From positions 124,001 to 188,000 of the forward strand of contig CAZTTO010000001.1 in NCBI GenBank assembly GCA_964616465.1: a stretch of 64,000 nt of DNA. The letters run 5' to 3'. Of this stretch, positions 44,455 to 53,229 are shown in pieces. Made by a program: the position numbers and the translations under genes. The DNA is from JAFLBI01 sp964616465 (GTDB taxonomy: Bacteria; Bacteroidota; Bacteroidia; Chitinophagales; Chitinophagaceae). The number at the start of each line of letters is the position of its first letter. Within the stretch, counting starts at the first letter, position 1. The notes beneath the pieces are model-generated. The model worked only from the letters and a program-made list of their open reading frames with translations, searched no databases and was not told the DNA's origin.

Positions 44455-45585
44455 CTATAAAACACCTTTTGTACTTGGCAATTGGTCGCTAAACGGATTC
44501 CTTTTTACTGCCATTCTGATTGCTTTAGCAAAAGCTTTAAAAATTGCCTCAATTTTATGATGTTCATTATCTCCAGTACACTCAATATGAAGATTACATT
44601 TAGCTGCGTCACTGAATGATTTAAAGAAATGAAAGAACATTTCAGTTGGCATATCCCCAATTTTCTCCCTTGAAAAGCTAGCATTCCAAACCATCCAAGG
44701 CCTTCCACCAAAGTCAATTAAAACTTTAGCTGATGCTTCATCCATAGGAAGTGCAAAACCATATCTCTCCATCCCTCTTTTATCGACCAGCGCTTTAGCC
44801 ATAGCCTCACCCAAAGCCAAACCTGTATCTTCAATAGTATGATGCTCATCAATATGTAAATCTCCCTGCACACGAATAGAAAGATCAATACTACCATGAC
44901 GTGCTATTTGATCTAACATATGGTCAAAAAAACCAAGTCCTGTATGTATATCTGCTCTGCCTGTGCCATCCATATTTAATGAAACATCAATTTTTGTTTC
45001 ATTTGTGTAACGTTGATGATCAACCTTACGCATCCCTAATTTGAGAAATGCTACAATATCATTCCACGAGCTTGTCTTTAAAGCAATAACATCCAATAAA
45101 GATGCTAAGGTTTGTGTATCATAGCTATGTAAAGAGTTTTCAAGCAATATTCCCTTACAACCCATATTTTTTGCCAACTGCATATCTGTCAAACGGTCAC
45201 CAATCACAAATGAGTTATTCAAATCGAAATCTGGATTATTCAGATAATGTTGCACCATTCCAATGCCTGGCTTACGAGTTGGCAATGGATCACTTGCAAA
45301 ACTTCGGTCAATACAAATTTCATCGAAAACAAAACCCTCTCCTTCCAATGTCCTCAGCATTAAATTTTGAAATGGCCAAAAAGTATCTTCTGGATAACTA
45401 GATGTTCCTAAACCATCTTGATTGGTTACAAGGACTTTATGAAAATCAAACTGTAATGCTATTTGTTGCAAACCAGAAATAGAACCAGGAACAAAACTTG
45501 TTTTATCAATATGATCAATTTGAAAATCCTGAGGAGGTTCTTGCAAAATCACACCATCTCTATCCAAAAATAAAATCGATTTCAT
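44455..45585 (-). CDS. hisB: Bifunctional histidinol-phosphatase / imidazoleglycerol-phosphate dehydratase
   Basis: 376 residues. N-terminal HAD phosphatase with FLDRDG (Asp8, Asp10) and KPGIGMVQHYL; C-terminal IGPD domain from about 175 with GLGFFDHMLDQIARHG, DEHHTIEDTGLALGEA and NEHHKIEAIFKAFAKA metal-binding His. Catalyses steps 6 and 8. The fused form is known from enterobacteria and Bacteroidota. Begins 1 bp after the cytochrome c gene, so it belongs to operon 1. Confidence 0.97.
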   Translation of the reverse strand: MKSILFLDRDGVILQEPPQDFQIDHIDKTSFVPGSISGLQQIALQFDFHKVLVTNQDGLGTSSYPEDTFWPFQNLMLRTLEGEGFVFDEICIDRSFASDPLPTRKPGIGMVQHYLNNPDFDLNNSFVIGDRLTDMQLAKNMGCKGILLENSLHSYDTQTLASLLDVIALKTSSWNDIVAFLKLGMRKVDHQRYTNETKIDVSLNMDGTGRADIHTGLGFFDHMLDQIARHGSIDLSIRVQGDLHIDEHHTIEDTGLALGEAMAKALVDKRGMERYGFALPMDEASAKVLIDFGGRPWMVWNASFSREKIGDMPTEMFFHFFKSFSDAAKCNLHIECTGDNEHHKIEAIFKAFAKAIRMAVKRNPFSDQLPSTKGVL

Positions 45586-45586
45586 G

Positions 45587-45997
45587 TTATTTCTTTTTCG
45601 CCAACCGTCTTTGCTTTACTTCATCTGCTGAAACTGCGCTTGCTTTATTCCCAAAGCTATTTCTTACAAAAGTGAGCACATCTGCAATTTCTTTATCGCT
45701 CAATCGACTGTGGTCTGGCATTGGATTATAAAATATTTCACCTTCAACCTCTAATCCACTTACACCATTCAAGACAATATCAATTAATGTTTTTTTATCG
45801 CCCAACACCCAAGGCGTTTTAATTAATGTGGGTGCTAATCTAGATACGCCTCTTCCATCGGCTTGGTGGCAAGCTAAACATTCTGATTGATACAGTTTTT
45901 TTCCCCTATCCATAACATCGGGTTTTGGTTGAAAGGATAAAAAACTGAGGGTAGCAGTTATAACAACTAATGCAATTATTATACTTTTAAGTTTCAT
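45587..45997 (-). CDS. Small cytochrome c (class I)
   Basis: 136 residues. N-terminal signal or anchor (IIIALVVITATLSFLSF), heme motif CLACH (40-44) and a distal Met in FYNPMPDHSRL. ADGRGVSRLAPTL is a common post-heme sequence of dehydrogenase-linked cytochromes. It starts 2 bp after a PQQ-type dehydrogenase gene and is probably its electron acceptor. The pair sits inside the his operon between hisC and hisB. Confidence 0.93.
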   Translation of the reverse strand: MKLKSIIIALVVITATLSFLSFQPKPDVMDRGKKLYQSECLACHQADGRGVSRLAPTLIKTPWVLGDKKTLIDIVLNGVSGLEVEGEIFYNPMPDHSRLSDKEIADVLTFVRNSFGNKASAVSADEVKQRRLAKKK

Positions 45998-45999
45998 GA

Positions 46000-47298
46000 T
46001 TATTGTCCGCTATAGGTTACTCGCCAAATCTTACCCTTGTTATCCTCAGAGATATAAAGTGAACCATCTGGACCTTGTGCTAGGCCACATGGTCTGTATA
46101 ATGCGTCATTTGGATTTATGATGAGTTCCTTTCCTTTAAAACCTTCAGCAAAAATTTCCCACTTGCCTGTAGGCTTCCCTTTTTCGAAAGGAACAAACAC
46201 AATGAAATATCCACTTTGAGGTTCTGGAGCCCTATTCCATGATCCTCTGAAAGCTATGAATGCACCGTTTTTATATCTTTCTGGAAACATATTACCAGTA
46301 TAGAAAAGTAGAGCGTTTGGTGCAAGGTGTCCAGGAAAATCCATTACTGGCGGTGTGAATTTTTGGGATGGTTCTTTTTTACCATCACCACCATACTCTG
46401 GACTAAGAATATATTTTTTTTGACCTTGATCCCAGAAAGCATAAGGCCATCCAGCATTATCTCCTTCTTTAAGTTTATACATGGTCTCAGCAGGTAATTC
46501 AGCGCCTAACTTTTGATCAAACATTTCTGGAAAATGTTGAAATAACATATCTCTTCCATGAACAGTAACGTACAATGCATTTTCCTTTGAATTCCAGTCA
46601 AGTCCAACTACATTTCTTAATCCAGTTGCATAACGTTTCCCTTCTGCATAAGATTGCTTTTGCTTACTAGCTGAAAACTTCCAAATACCACCAGCTGAAT
46701 CTAAAATTGGACAGGGCGTCATGCCAGGAGAACCTTTCACTCGATCTCTCTCCTGACAAACATTTGAGGGCGCACCAATATTAACGTACAAATTATCTGC
46801 ATCATCAATCGCAATTGACTTAGATGCGTGTTGTCTTTTATCAATCAAGCCTGTTACAATCACTTCTGGCTGATTGGGGTTTTGCACTTTACCATCAACC
46901 AACTTATAACGAAATACTTCGCTGTTGGAAGAAGCATACAAATAATTATTCTTGATCAAAATACCAGTACCAGTGTAATCACCAAATCCTGAAAGTTCAG
47001 TTGCTTTTGCATTTCCATTTAATTGAAGGGCTCTTACACCTGTCCATCCATTGGCAACTCTTCTTCTTTCCAACTTAGCGTAAAGAATACCAGATTTATC
47101 TACTACAATATGCCTAACAGCACCCATGCTATCAACAACAGATTCAGCTGAAAATCCTTTCGGCAGAGTCAAACCTGCATTTTTTATTTCATCAGCCAAC
47201 TTTTTAGTAGGCGGGTCATTTTCTTTTGCAAAAGAAATAGTAGCTACTAAACTTAGAGCTGCAAGAGCAGCATTTCTGGAAAGTTGTAAATATTTCAT
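46000..47298 (-). CDS. PQQ-dependent sugar dehydrogenase-like protein (GSDH/sorbosone dehydrogenase family)
   Basis: 432 residues from MKYLQLSRNA, giving a signal peptide; the ORF extends ten codons further. Six-bladed propeller features: VVDKSGILYAKLERR, IAIDDADNLYVNIGAPSNVCQERD, WKFSASKQ, YATGLRNVVGLDWN, GDNAGWPYAFWDQ and PCGLAQGPDGSLYISEDNKGKIWRV. Such periplasmic quinoproteins oxidise aldoses or sorbosone; the substrate here is unknown. Eight base pairs after hisC and 2 bp before the cytochrome gene. Confidence 0.88.
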   Translation of the reverse strand: MKYLQLSRNAALAALSLVATISFAKENDPPTKKLADEIKNAGLTLPKGFSAESVVDSMGAVRHIVVDKSGILYAKLERRRVANGWTGVRALQLNGNAKATELSGFGDYTGTGILIKNNYLYASSNSEVFRYKLVDGKVQNPNQPEVIVTGLIDKRQHASKSIAIDDADNLYVNIGAPSNVCQERDRVKGSPGMTPCPILDSAGGIWKFSASKQKQSYAEGKRYATGLRNVVGLDWNSKENALYVTVHGRDMLFQHFPEMFDQKLGAELPAETMYKLKEGDNAGWPYAFWDQGQKKYILSPEYGGDGKKEPSQKFTPPVMDFPGHLAPNALLFYTGNMFPERYKNGAFIAFRGSWNRAPEPQSGYFIVFVPFEKGKPTGKWEIFAEGFKGKELIINPNDALYRPCGLAQGPDGSLYISEDNKGKIWRVTYSGQ

Positions 47299-47306
47299 AC
47301 TTAAAG

Positions 47307-48368
47307 TTATTGTTTTTGATTGATCCACTCTGCAAATGCATCAACAAGTAATGTATTTTCCTGTTCGGTGCCTACTGTAATACGCAAACAATCGTCGCAA
47401 AGCACTACTTTACTTCTATCTCTTACCACAATACCTTTTGTTAGCAAGAACTCGTAAACAGCCCTAGCTTCTTTGATTTTTGCAAGAAAGAAATTTGCGT
47501 CACTTGGATACACTTTTTCAACTATTGGCATACTTTCAAAGACAGGAATGAGGGCGTCGCGCATAGCAACAATTTCACGAATCATATCATTCACCATACC
47601 TACTTCATCCAATGCTTGTAACATCCAATCTTGTGTAGCCTGACTTATATTATAAGGCGGCTTCACCTTATTCATAATTGAAATAATTTCCTTCGATGCA
47701 ATTGTAATACCTAATCGCAGTCCTGCTAACCCCCAAGCTTTACTCATAGTTTGAAGAATTACGAGATTAGGATAATCCTGCAAATCTTGAATCCATGATT
47801 TTTGTTTGGAAAAATTGATATAGGCTTCATCCACTACTACTAACCCGTTAAAATTATTCAACACATACTCTATGTCGCCACGAAGCAATGAATTTCCAGT
47901 AGGATTATTAGGAGAACACAACCAAATAATCTTCGTATTTGCATCAACCAATTGTTCAATATGTGCCAAGTTCAATTGAAAATCGTCGAGCAACATTGCT
48001 TTTCTGATTTCAATATTATTGATATCGGCACTTACTTCATACATACCATAGGTAGGCGGACAAATCACCACATTATCCTTACCAGGCTCGCAAAAACAGC
48101 GAAACAAAATATCAATACATTCATCGCTACCATTCCCTAATAAAAGATTAGATGGATCAACCGATTTAATAGCCCCCAACTTTTCTTTAACTGCTTTTTG
48201 TTGCGGATCGGGATAGCGATGAAACCATTTTTTAAGTGGACTTCCTAAACTATTTTCATTCGCATCTAGATATACCTGTGCAGTGCCAGAAAACTCATCT
48301 CTGGCAGATGAATAAGGTGTTAGAGCTGCGATATTTGGCCGAACCAATGTTTGTAAATCGAATGTCAT
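47307..48368 (-). CDS. hisC: Histidinol-phosphate aminotransferase
   Basis: 353 residues from MTFDLQTLVRPNIAAL; the upstream 12 codons overlap the end of hisD and are unlikely to be used. Fold-type I PLP enzyme: LLGNGSDECIDILF, VICPPTYGMYEVSA, LCSPNNPTGN, VVVDEAYINF, TMSKAWGLAGLRLG with the PLP lysine, and the C-terminal VVLCDDCLRITVGT. Step 7 of the pathway. Ten base pairs after hisD. Confidence 0.96.
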   Translation of the reverse strand: MTFDLQTLVRPNIAALTPYSSARDEFSGTAQVYLDANENSLGSPLKKWFHRYPDPQQKAVKEKLGAIKSVDPSNLLLGNGSDECIDILFRCFCEPGKDNVVICPPTYGMYEVSADINNIEIRKAMLLDDFQLNLAHIEQLVDANTKIIWLCSPNNPTGNSLLRGDIEYVLNNFNGLVVVDEAYINFSKQKSWIQDLQDYPNLVILQTMSKAWGLAGLRLGITIASKEIISIMNKVKPPYNISQATQDWMLQALDEVGMVNDMIREIVAMRDALIPVFESMPIVEKVYPSDANFFLAKIKEARAVYEFLLTKGIVVRDRSKVVLCDDCLRITVGTEQENTLLVDAFAEWINQKQ

Positions 48369-48378
48369 GAATCTAAAT

Positions 48379-49671
48379 TCAATTGTTGTTTTTAATATGT
48401 TCAACTCTTACCGTAACAGCATATGCATGCGCTTGTAACCCTTCAGCCTGCGCCATTGCTTCAACAGTACCTGACAGTCCTACAATTCCTTCTTTAGTCA
48501 ACTCCTGATAAGTAACTTTCTTTACAAAACTATCTACACTTACTCCGCTGTATGCTCTTGCATAACCATTTGTAGGCAGAGTGTGATTGGTACCACTTGC
48601 ATAATCACCTGCACTTTCAGGAGAGTAATGCCCTATAAATATCGAACCAGCATTAGTAACCAGTTCAGAGTCTTGTAAAGCTTGCTTAGTCGCGATAATT
48701 AAATGTTCCGCTGCATAAGCATTCACCATTGCAATAGCTGAATTATTATCTTCTACAACAACAATTCTACTATTGTCTAATGCTGCATTTGCAATAGTAG
48801 CTCTTGAAAGTTTTTTTAGTTGTTCATGAATGCTTGATTGTACTCTATTAGAAAAATTCGGGTCAGTTGTAATGAGCAGAACTTGGCTATCAGGACCATG
48901 CTCAGCTTGACTCAATAAATCGGCCGCAACAAAATCGGGATTAGCTGTTTCATCTGCCCAAACACAAACCTCACTTGGACCAGCTGGCATATCAATTGAA
49001 ACACCTTCACTTTGCACCCATTGTTTTGCCGCAGTTACAAATTGGTTACCCGGACCAAATATTTTCACTACAGATGGAATACTTTCTGTACCATAAGCCA
49101 TAGCTGCAATTGCCTGCGCTCCGCCTACTTTAAAAATTTTTGTTACACCTACTAATTTCGCTGCGTACAAAATTGCAGGGTGCAATTCACCTTCCGAATT
49201 TGGTGGAGAGCATAAAACCACTTCTTTACATCCTGCTAAACTTGCAGGAATACCCAACATCAAAACCGTTGAAAACAATGGAGCAGAACCACCTGGAATA
49301 TAAATTCCAACCGATTCCATAGCAATTGATTTTCGCCAGCAACGAATTCCCGGCATAGTTTCAATAACTACAGGTTCAGAAAGCTGATGTGCATGAAACT
49401 TCTCAATATTCTTAGCTGCAGTTTGAATAGCTTGTTTTAAGTCATCATTCAAACTGTTAGCTGCAATATCAATTTCATTAACAGAAACAGCAAGCTCGTT
49501 GAGTTCAACGCCATCCAGCTTTTTTGTCCACTCTTTTAGCGCCTGATCTCCTCGAGATTGAACATCTTGTAAAATAGGGCGAACCTTTTCAAGCGCTTGC
49601 TGAATATTCATAACTGGCCGTGCTAGTACAGACGGCCATTCGGCTTTAGAAGGATTGATAAATACTTTCAT
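48379..49671 (-). CDS. hisD: Histidinol dehydrogenase
   Basis: 430 residues. VGIYIPGGSAPLFSTVLMLGIPA, KVGGAQAIAAMAYGTES, KIFGPGNQFVTAAKQWV, DMPAGPSEVCVWAD, DLLSQAEHGPDSQVLL (zinc and catalytic residues) and GPSEVxx-type context are typical. Oxidises histidinol to histidine in two NAD-dependent steps. It abuts the hisG stop codon with no gap. Confidence 0.97.
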   Translation of the reverse strand: MKVFINPSKAEWPSVLARPVMNIQQALEKVRPILQDVQSRGDQALKEWTKKLDGVELNELAVSVNEIDIAANSLNDDLKQAIQTAAKNIEKFHAHQLSEPVVIETMPGIRCWRKSIAMESVGIYIPGGSAPLFSTVLMLGIPASLAGCKEVVLCSPPNSEGELHPAILYAAKLVGVTKIFKVGGAQAIAAMAYGTESIPSVVKIFGPGNQFVTAAKQWVQSEGVSIDMPAGPSEVCVWADETANPDFVAADLLSQAEHGPDSQVLLITTDPNFSNRVQSSIHEQLKKLSRATIANAALDNSRIVVVEDNNSAIAMVNAYAAEHLIIATKQALQDSELVTNAGSIFIGHYSPESAGDYASGTNHTLPTNGYARAYSGVSVDSFVKKVTYQELTKEGIVGLSGTVEAMAQAEGLQAHAYAVTVRVEHIKNNN

Positions 49672-50523
49672 TTACACGATCATTTTTTCAATTGGAACCA
49701 CTAAGATGCCTTGAGCGCCATTATCCTTGAGTTGCTCAATGATGTTCCAAAAATCATTTTCTTCAATTACACTATGAACACTACTCCAACCCGGCTCTGC
49801 TAAAGGCAAAACAGTTGGGCTTTTCATACCAGGCAAAAGAGCAATAATTTTTTGAAGTTGATCATTTGGAGCATTTAGTAAAACATACTTGTTGTTTTTT
49901 GCTTTTTTTACTGCTTGCATTCTAAAAAGCAATCGTTCAAGTATTTGTTCTTTCTCTTTATCCAAATGTTTTCCAGTTATTAAAACAGCCTGGGACTGTA
50001 AAATGTTTTCTACTTCCTTCAACCCATTCATAAACAAAGTGGAACCACTACTCACCAAATCGCAAACAGCATCAGCTAATCCAATTCCAGGAGCAATTTC
50101 AACACTGCCACTGATTTCATGAATTTCAGCAGAAATACCCTTCTTATTTAAATAATCTTGCACCAAAACAGGATAAGAAGTAGCAATTTTCTTGCCTTGT
50201 AGAAAAGAAACATCTGCGTATTCGTCCGACTTTTTAACCGCAATGCTTAACCGACACTTTCCAAATCCAAGTTTCTCGCGCACCTGTACCGACTTCTTTT
50301 TCTCGTACACGACATTCTCACCCACAAATCCAATATCTGCCACGCCGTCTTCTACATATTGAGGAATATCATCATCTCTAAGGAAAAAAACCTCAACCGG
50401 AAAATTATCCGACTCTGTTCTCAACCTATCTTTTACATTTCTCAAGTCAATACCACAGTCCTTCAGCAGTTTCAGAGAGTCCTCTGATAGTCGACCAGAT
50501 TTTTGAATAGCAATTTTTAACAT
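49672..50523 (-). CDS. hisG: ATP phosphoribosyltransferase, long form
   Basis: 283 residues, long HisG with a C-terminal ACT-like regulatory domain (from about 210, ENDFWNIIEQLKDNGAQGILVVPIEKM), so no HisZ is needed and histidine feedback inhibition is expected. Catalytic part: IAIQKSGRLSEDSLKLLKDCGI, DIGFVGENVVYEK, GIGLADAVCDLVSSGSTL. First step of the pathway. Its ATG lies 14 bp past a strong attenuator terminator preceded by a His-rich leader peptide. Confidence 0.97.
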   Translation of the reverse strand: MLKIAIQKSGRLSEDSLKLLKDCGIDLRNVKDRLRTESDNFPVEVFFLRDDDIPQYVEDGVADIGFVGENVVYEKKKSVQVREKLGFGKCRLSIAVKKSDEYADVSFLQGKKIATSYPVLVQDYLNKKGISAEIHEISGSVEIAPGIGLADAVCDLVSSGSTLFMNGLKEVENILQSQAVLITGKHLDKEKEQILERLLFRMQAVKKAKNNKYVLLNAPNDQLQKIIALLPGMKSPTVLPLAEPGWSSVHSVIEENDFWNIIEQLKDNGAQGILVVPIEKMIV

Positions 50524-50537
50524 ATGTAAATTGGTTT

Positions 50538-50574
50538 AAAAAAAACCGGGCTCACCCTATTGAGGTAAGCCCGG
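50538..50574 (-). terminator. his operon attenuator terminator
   Basis: On the minus strand CCGGGCTTACC and GGTGAGCCCGG pair over 11 bp (one G-U), 50546-50556 with 50564-50574, followed by eight T (50538-50545). The first arm's GCTTACCT (50563-50570) can alternatively pair with GGGTAAGC (50608-50615) at the end of the leader-peptide gene, which would block the terminator. Confidence 0.88.
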
Positions 50575-50609
50575 CAGTTATTTTATCCTGTATAAACACG
50601 CCAAGATGC

Positions 50610-50660
50610 TTACCCGTTGGGCAAGAAATGATGGTGATGATGTGTTAATACAAGTTTCAC
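50610..50660 (-). CDS. hisL: his leader peptide with five consecutive His codons
   Basis: GTG plus 15 codons and TAA encode MKLVLTHHHHHFLPNG; codons 7-11 are CAT CAT CAC CAT CAT (50628-50642). The start lies four bases after the -7 box, so the leader mRNA is leaderless or nearly so. Downstream of the His codons TGCCC/GGGTA can form a 5-bp protector hairpin (50611-50623); GGGTAAGC is the candidate antiterminator strand. The mixed codons and native promoter/terminator argue against a cloning artefact. Confidence 0.87.
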   Translation of the reverse strand: MKLVLTHHHHHFLPNG

Positions 50661-50664
50661 GTTG

Positions 50665-50672
50665 CAAATATA
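50665..50672 (-). promoter_or_regulatory. -7 box of the his operon
   Basis: TATATTTG on the minus strand, exact TAnnTTTG match, ending four bases before the leader-peptide GTG. The expected -33 position (about 50692) has no clear TTG but coincides with a 16-bp palindrome. Confidence 0.68.
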
Positions 50673-50691
50673 GGGTGATAGTATGTTGAAG

Positions 50692-50707
50692 TCATAAAAT
50701 TTTATGA
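50692..50707. promoter_or_regulatory. 16-bp perfect palindrome in the his / S9 peptidase divergent region
   Basis: TCATAAAATTTTATGA is a perfect palindrome overlapping the expected -33 position of the his promoter and lying 49 bp before the peptidase ATG. A possible operator, although AT-rich palindromes arise easily by chance. Confidence 0.35.
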
Positions 50708-50755
50708 GCGGTTTTATTAATTCCTTGAAGCGAGTAACTTCAACCTCCTAAAATC

Positions 50756-53173
50756 ATGCACATGAAACAAATTTTGATGGTCTTTGTTGTGTTTTGCCTA
50801 ACTTATTTAGGAATTGCTCAAGATGCATTCCAATACCAACAACCTCCAAAACTAATGGCCGACATGCTATTGGCTAAGCCAACCCCTGCTGTTAGTTTTG
50901 ACGATAAAGCTAATTGGATGCTTCTTAGTGAAAGAAATAGCTATCCAACAGTTGAAGAGTTGGGTCAGCCAGAAGCACGTATTGCTGGCATGCGAATCAA
51001 TCCCAACAATTTCTCTTTAAGCCGTCAAACTTTCATCAATAATTTTAAGTTGAGAAAAGTGAATCAAGAAAATGAATTACAAGTAAAAGGACTACCCGCT
51101 ACTTTATTGGCATCATCGGTAAGCTGGAGCCCATCTCAAACTAAAATTGCCTTTCTTCAAAATAATGCTGATGCGGTTGATTTATATGTGATTGATGTTG
51201 CCACGCAGACTGCAAAGAAAATAAACAAACGTCCTTTAAATACTTTAATGGGGGGTGCCTATAGTTGGCTGGATGATAACACACTTATCTACAAGACTAC
51301 TCTTCAACCAGCTAGCGCAGCACCAAAACGTCCTATTACCCCTATGGGGCCTTCTATTCAAGAGAACTATGGAAAGGCTGCACCTATTAGAACTTATCAA
51401 GATCTCATGAAGACTCCATACGATGAACAATTGTTTAGTTTCATGGCTACTGTGCAACTAGTTATGAACAAAAATGGAGTTGAAACTAAAATTGGAAAAC
51501 CCAATATTTACACTACTATTAGTCCTTCTCCTGATAAGCAATATTTAATGATTAGAACTTTGAGAAAGCCTTTCTCATATCTTGTTCCAGCGCAACTATT
51601 TGCCTCAACTGTATCAATTATTGATCTAACAGGAAAAGAACTTAAAAAACTGGCAGATCTTCCATCTGGCGAAGGTTCTCCATCTGGATTCGACAATGTG
51701 CAGAATGTTCCAAGAAGTTTTGACTGGAGAGATGACGAAGCTGCAACCATAACTTGGTGTATGCCATTGGATAGCGGGATGATTGCAAAAAAAGTAGAGT
51801 TTCATGATGCTGTATATGCATTAAAAGCGCCTTTCCAAGGTGAAGCAACTGAACTCTTTAAAACTACTATGCGTTTTCGTGGAGTTTCTTGGGGAACTAG
51901 CCAATTAGCGTTGGTTATGGAAGGATTAACAGGAAAGCAGGTTGCAAGAATGCATCGTTTCAACCCTTCTACTGGAAGTTTGGAAATGCTTATGCAAAGA
52001 AATACAACAGATGCCTATAATAACCCAGGATCACCTGTAACTACTAAAAATCAATTTGGACGTCAGGTTTTGATGTTAGTTGATAATGGCACTAAACTAT
52101 TAATGAATAATACAACTGGTAGCTCACCCAATGGTGACCTACCTTTCTTAGCAAAGTTTGATTTACAAACCAAACAACAAGAAATTATTTGGCGCTGTAG
52201 TCCTGGACAGTTTGAATTTATTTCTGACGTAGTTGATGCAAACACAATGACATTCATCAGCAGAAAAGAAACACAAACAAGTACGCCTAATTACTTCATG
52301 AAAGATCTTTTGAAAAAAATTGCTGATAGACCTATCACAAAATTCACCAATCCCTATCCACAACTTGAGGGTATTACAAAAGAGAAAATTAAATACAAGA
52401 GAGCAGACGGAGTTGATTTAACTGGCGACCTTTATTTACCTAAAGGATACAATGCAGCTAAGGATGGCCCCTTACCCGTATTCATGTGGGCTTATCCTCG
52501 TGAATTCAATAGTGCTGCCGATGCTGCTCAAGTAAGAGGAAGTAAAGACCGTTTTACAAATATTAGCTGGGGATCACCAATATTTTGGGTAACGCAAGGA
52601 TATGCAGTATTAGATAATGCTGAAATGCCAATCGTTGCTACTTCTAGCGATAAAAAACCAAACGATAATTTTATTGAACAATTAAAGTTGAATGCAGAAG
52701 CTGCAGTTCAAAAACTAGTTGATTTGGGTGTGGGTGATAAAAACAGGATGGCAGTAGGTGGACATAGTTATGGTGCATTTATGACTGCACATCTGCTATC
52801 ACACACCAATCTTTTCAAAGCAGGTATTGCAAGAAGTGGCGCATACAATCGTTCTTTAACTCCATTTGGTTTCCAAAATGAAGACAGAACTTATTGGCAA
52901 GCTTCTCAATTGTACTTTGATATGAGTCCATTTAGTTATGCCAACAAAGTAAAGACGCCAATTTTATTAATTCATGGCGAAATGGATGACAACCAAGGTA
53001 CTTTCCCTATTCAAAGTGAAAGATATTATAGTGCAATTAAAGGTCATGGTGGCACCAGTCGCTATGTTGTATTGCCTTACGAAGCGCATGGTTATAGAGG
53101 AAGAGAGAATGTATTACACATGCTTTGGGAACAACACCAATGGTTGGAAAAGTATGTGAAGAATGCTAAATAA
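50756..53173 (+). CDS. S9 family (prolyl oligopeptidase-type) serine peptidase, exported
   Basis: 805 residues. Signal peptide (LMVFVVFCLTYLGIAQ), an N-terminal propeller-like region (to about 540), and a C-terminal alpha/beta-hydrolase domain with GGHSYGAFM (Ser671), HGEMDDNQG (Asp) and YEAHGYRGREN (His). The start YQQPPKLMADMLLAKPTP and overall length resemble glutamyl-endopeptidase-like S9 members, but cleavage preference cannot be read from sequence. ATG 50756 or 50762 are both possible. Probably periplasmic. Confidence 0.92.
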   Translation: MHMKQILMVFVVFCLTYLGIAQDAFQYQQPPKLMADMLLAKPTPAVSFDDKANWMLLSERNSYPTVEELGQPEARIAGMRINPNNFSLSRQTFINNFKLRKVNQENELQVKGLPATLLASSVSWSPSQTKIAFLQNNADAVDLYVIDVATQTAKKINKRPLNTLMGGAYSWLDDNTLIYKTTLQPASAAPKRPITPMGPSIQENYGKAAPIRTYQDLMKTPYDEQLFSFMATVQLVMNKNGVETKIGKPNIYTTISPSPDKQYLMIRTLRKPFSYLVPAQLFASTVSIIDLTGKELKKLADLPSGEGSPSGFDNVQNVPRSFDWRDDEAATITWCMPLDSGMIAKKVEFHDAVYALKAPFQGEATELFKTTMRFRGVSWGTSQLALVMEGLTGKQVARMHRFNPSTGSLEMLMQRNTTDAYNNPGSPVTTKNQFGRQVLMLVDNGTKLLMNNTTGSSPNGDLPFLAKFDLQTKQQEIIWRCSPGQFEFISDVVDANTMTFISRKETQTSTPNYFMKDLLKKIADRPITKFTNPYPQLEGITKEKIKYKRADGVDLTGDLYLPKGYNAAKDGPLPVFMWAYPREFNSAADAAQVRGSKDRFTNISWGSPIFWVTQGYAVLDNAEMPIVATSSDKKPNDNFIEQLKLNAEAAVQKLVDLGVGDKNRMAVGGHSYGAFMTAHLLSHTNLFKAGIARSGAYNRSLTPFGFQNEDRTYWQASQLYFDMSPFSYANKVKTPILLIHGEMDDNQGTFPIQSERYYSAIKGHGGTSRYVVLPYEAHGYRGRENVLHMLWEQHQWLEKYVKNAK

Positions 53174-53198
53174 ATCAAGTTAGCACTAAAACTATGTA

Positions 53199-53229
53199 GG
53201 GCTGTCCATATGGACAGCCTTTTTTTTTA
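53199..53229. terminator. Bidirectional terminator, S9 peptidase / PorP
   Basis: GGCTGTCCATATGGACAGCC is a perfect 20-bp palindrome (53200-53219) followed by T9 on plus; on minus the T-tract is weaker. Very similar in sequence to the rpoB/cold-shock terminator. Confidence 0.9.

Noticed and set aside
50628..50642. Run CAT CAT CAC CAT CAT looks like a polyhistidine cloning tag
   Set aside because: It lies in a short native ORF behind a Bacteroidota -7 box and in front of a matched antiterminator/terminator pair and hisG; it is a his leader peptide.
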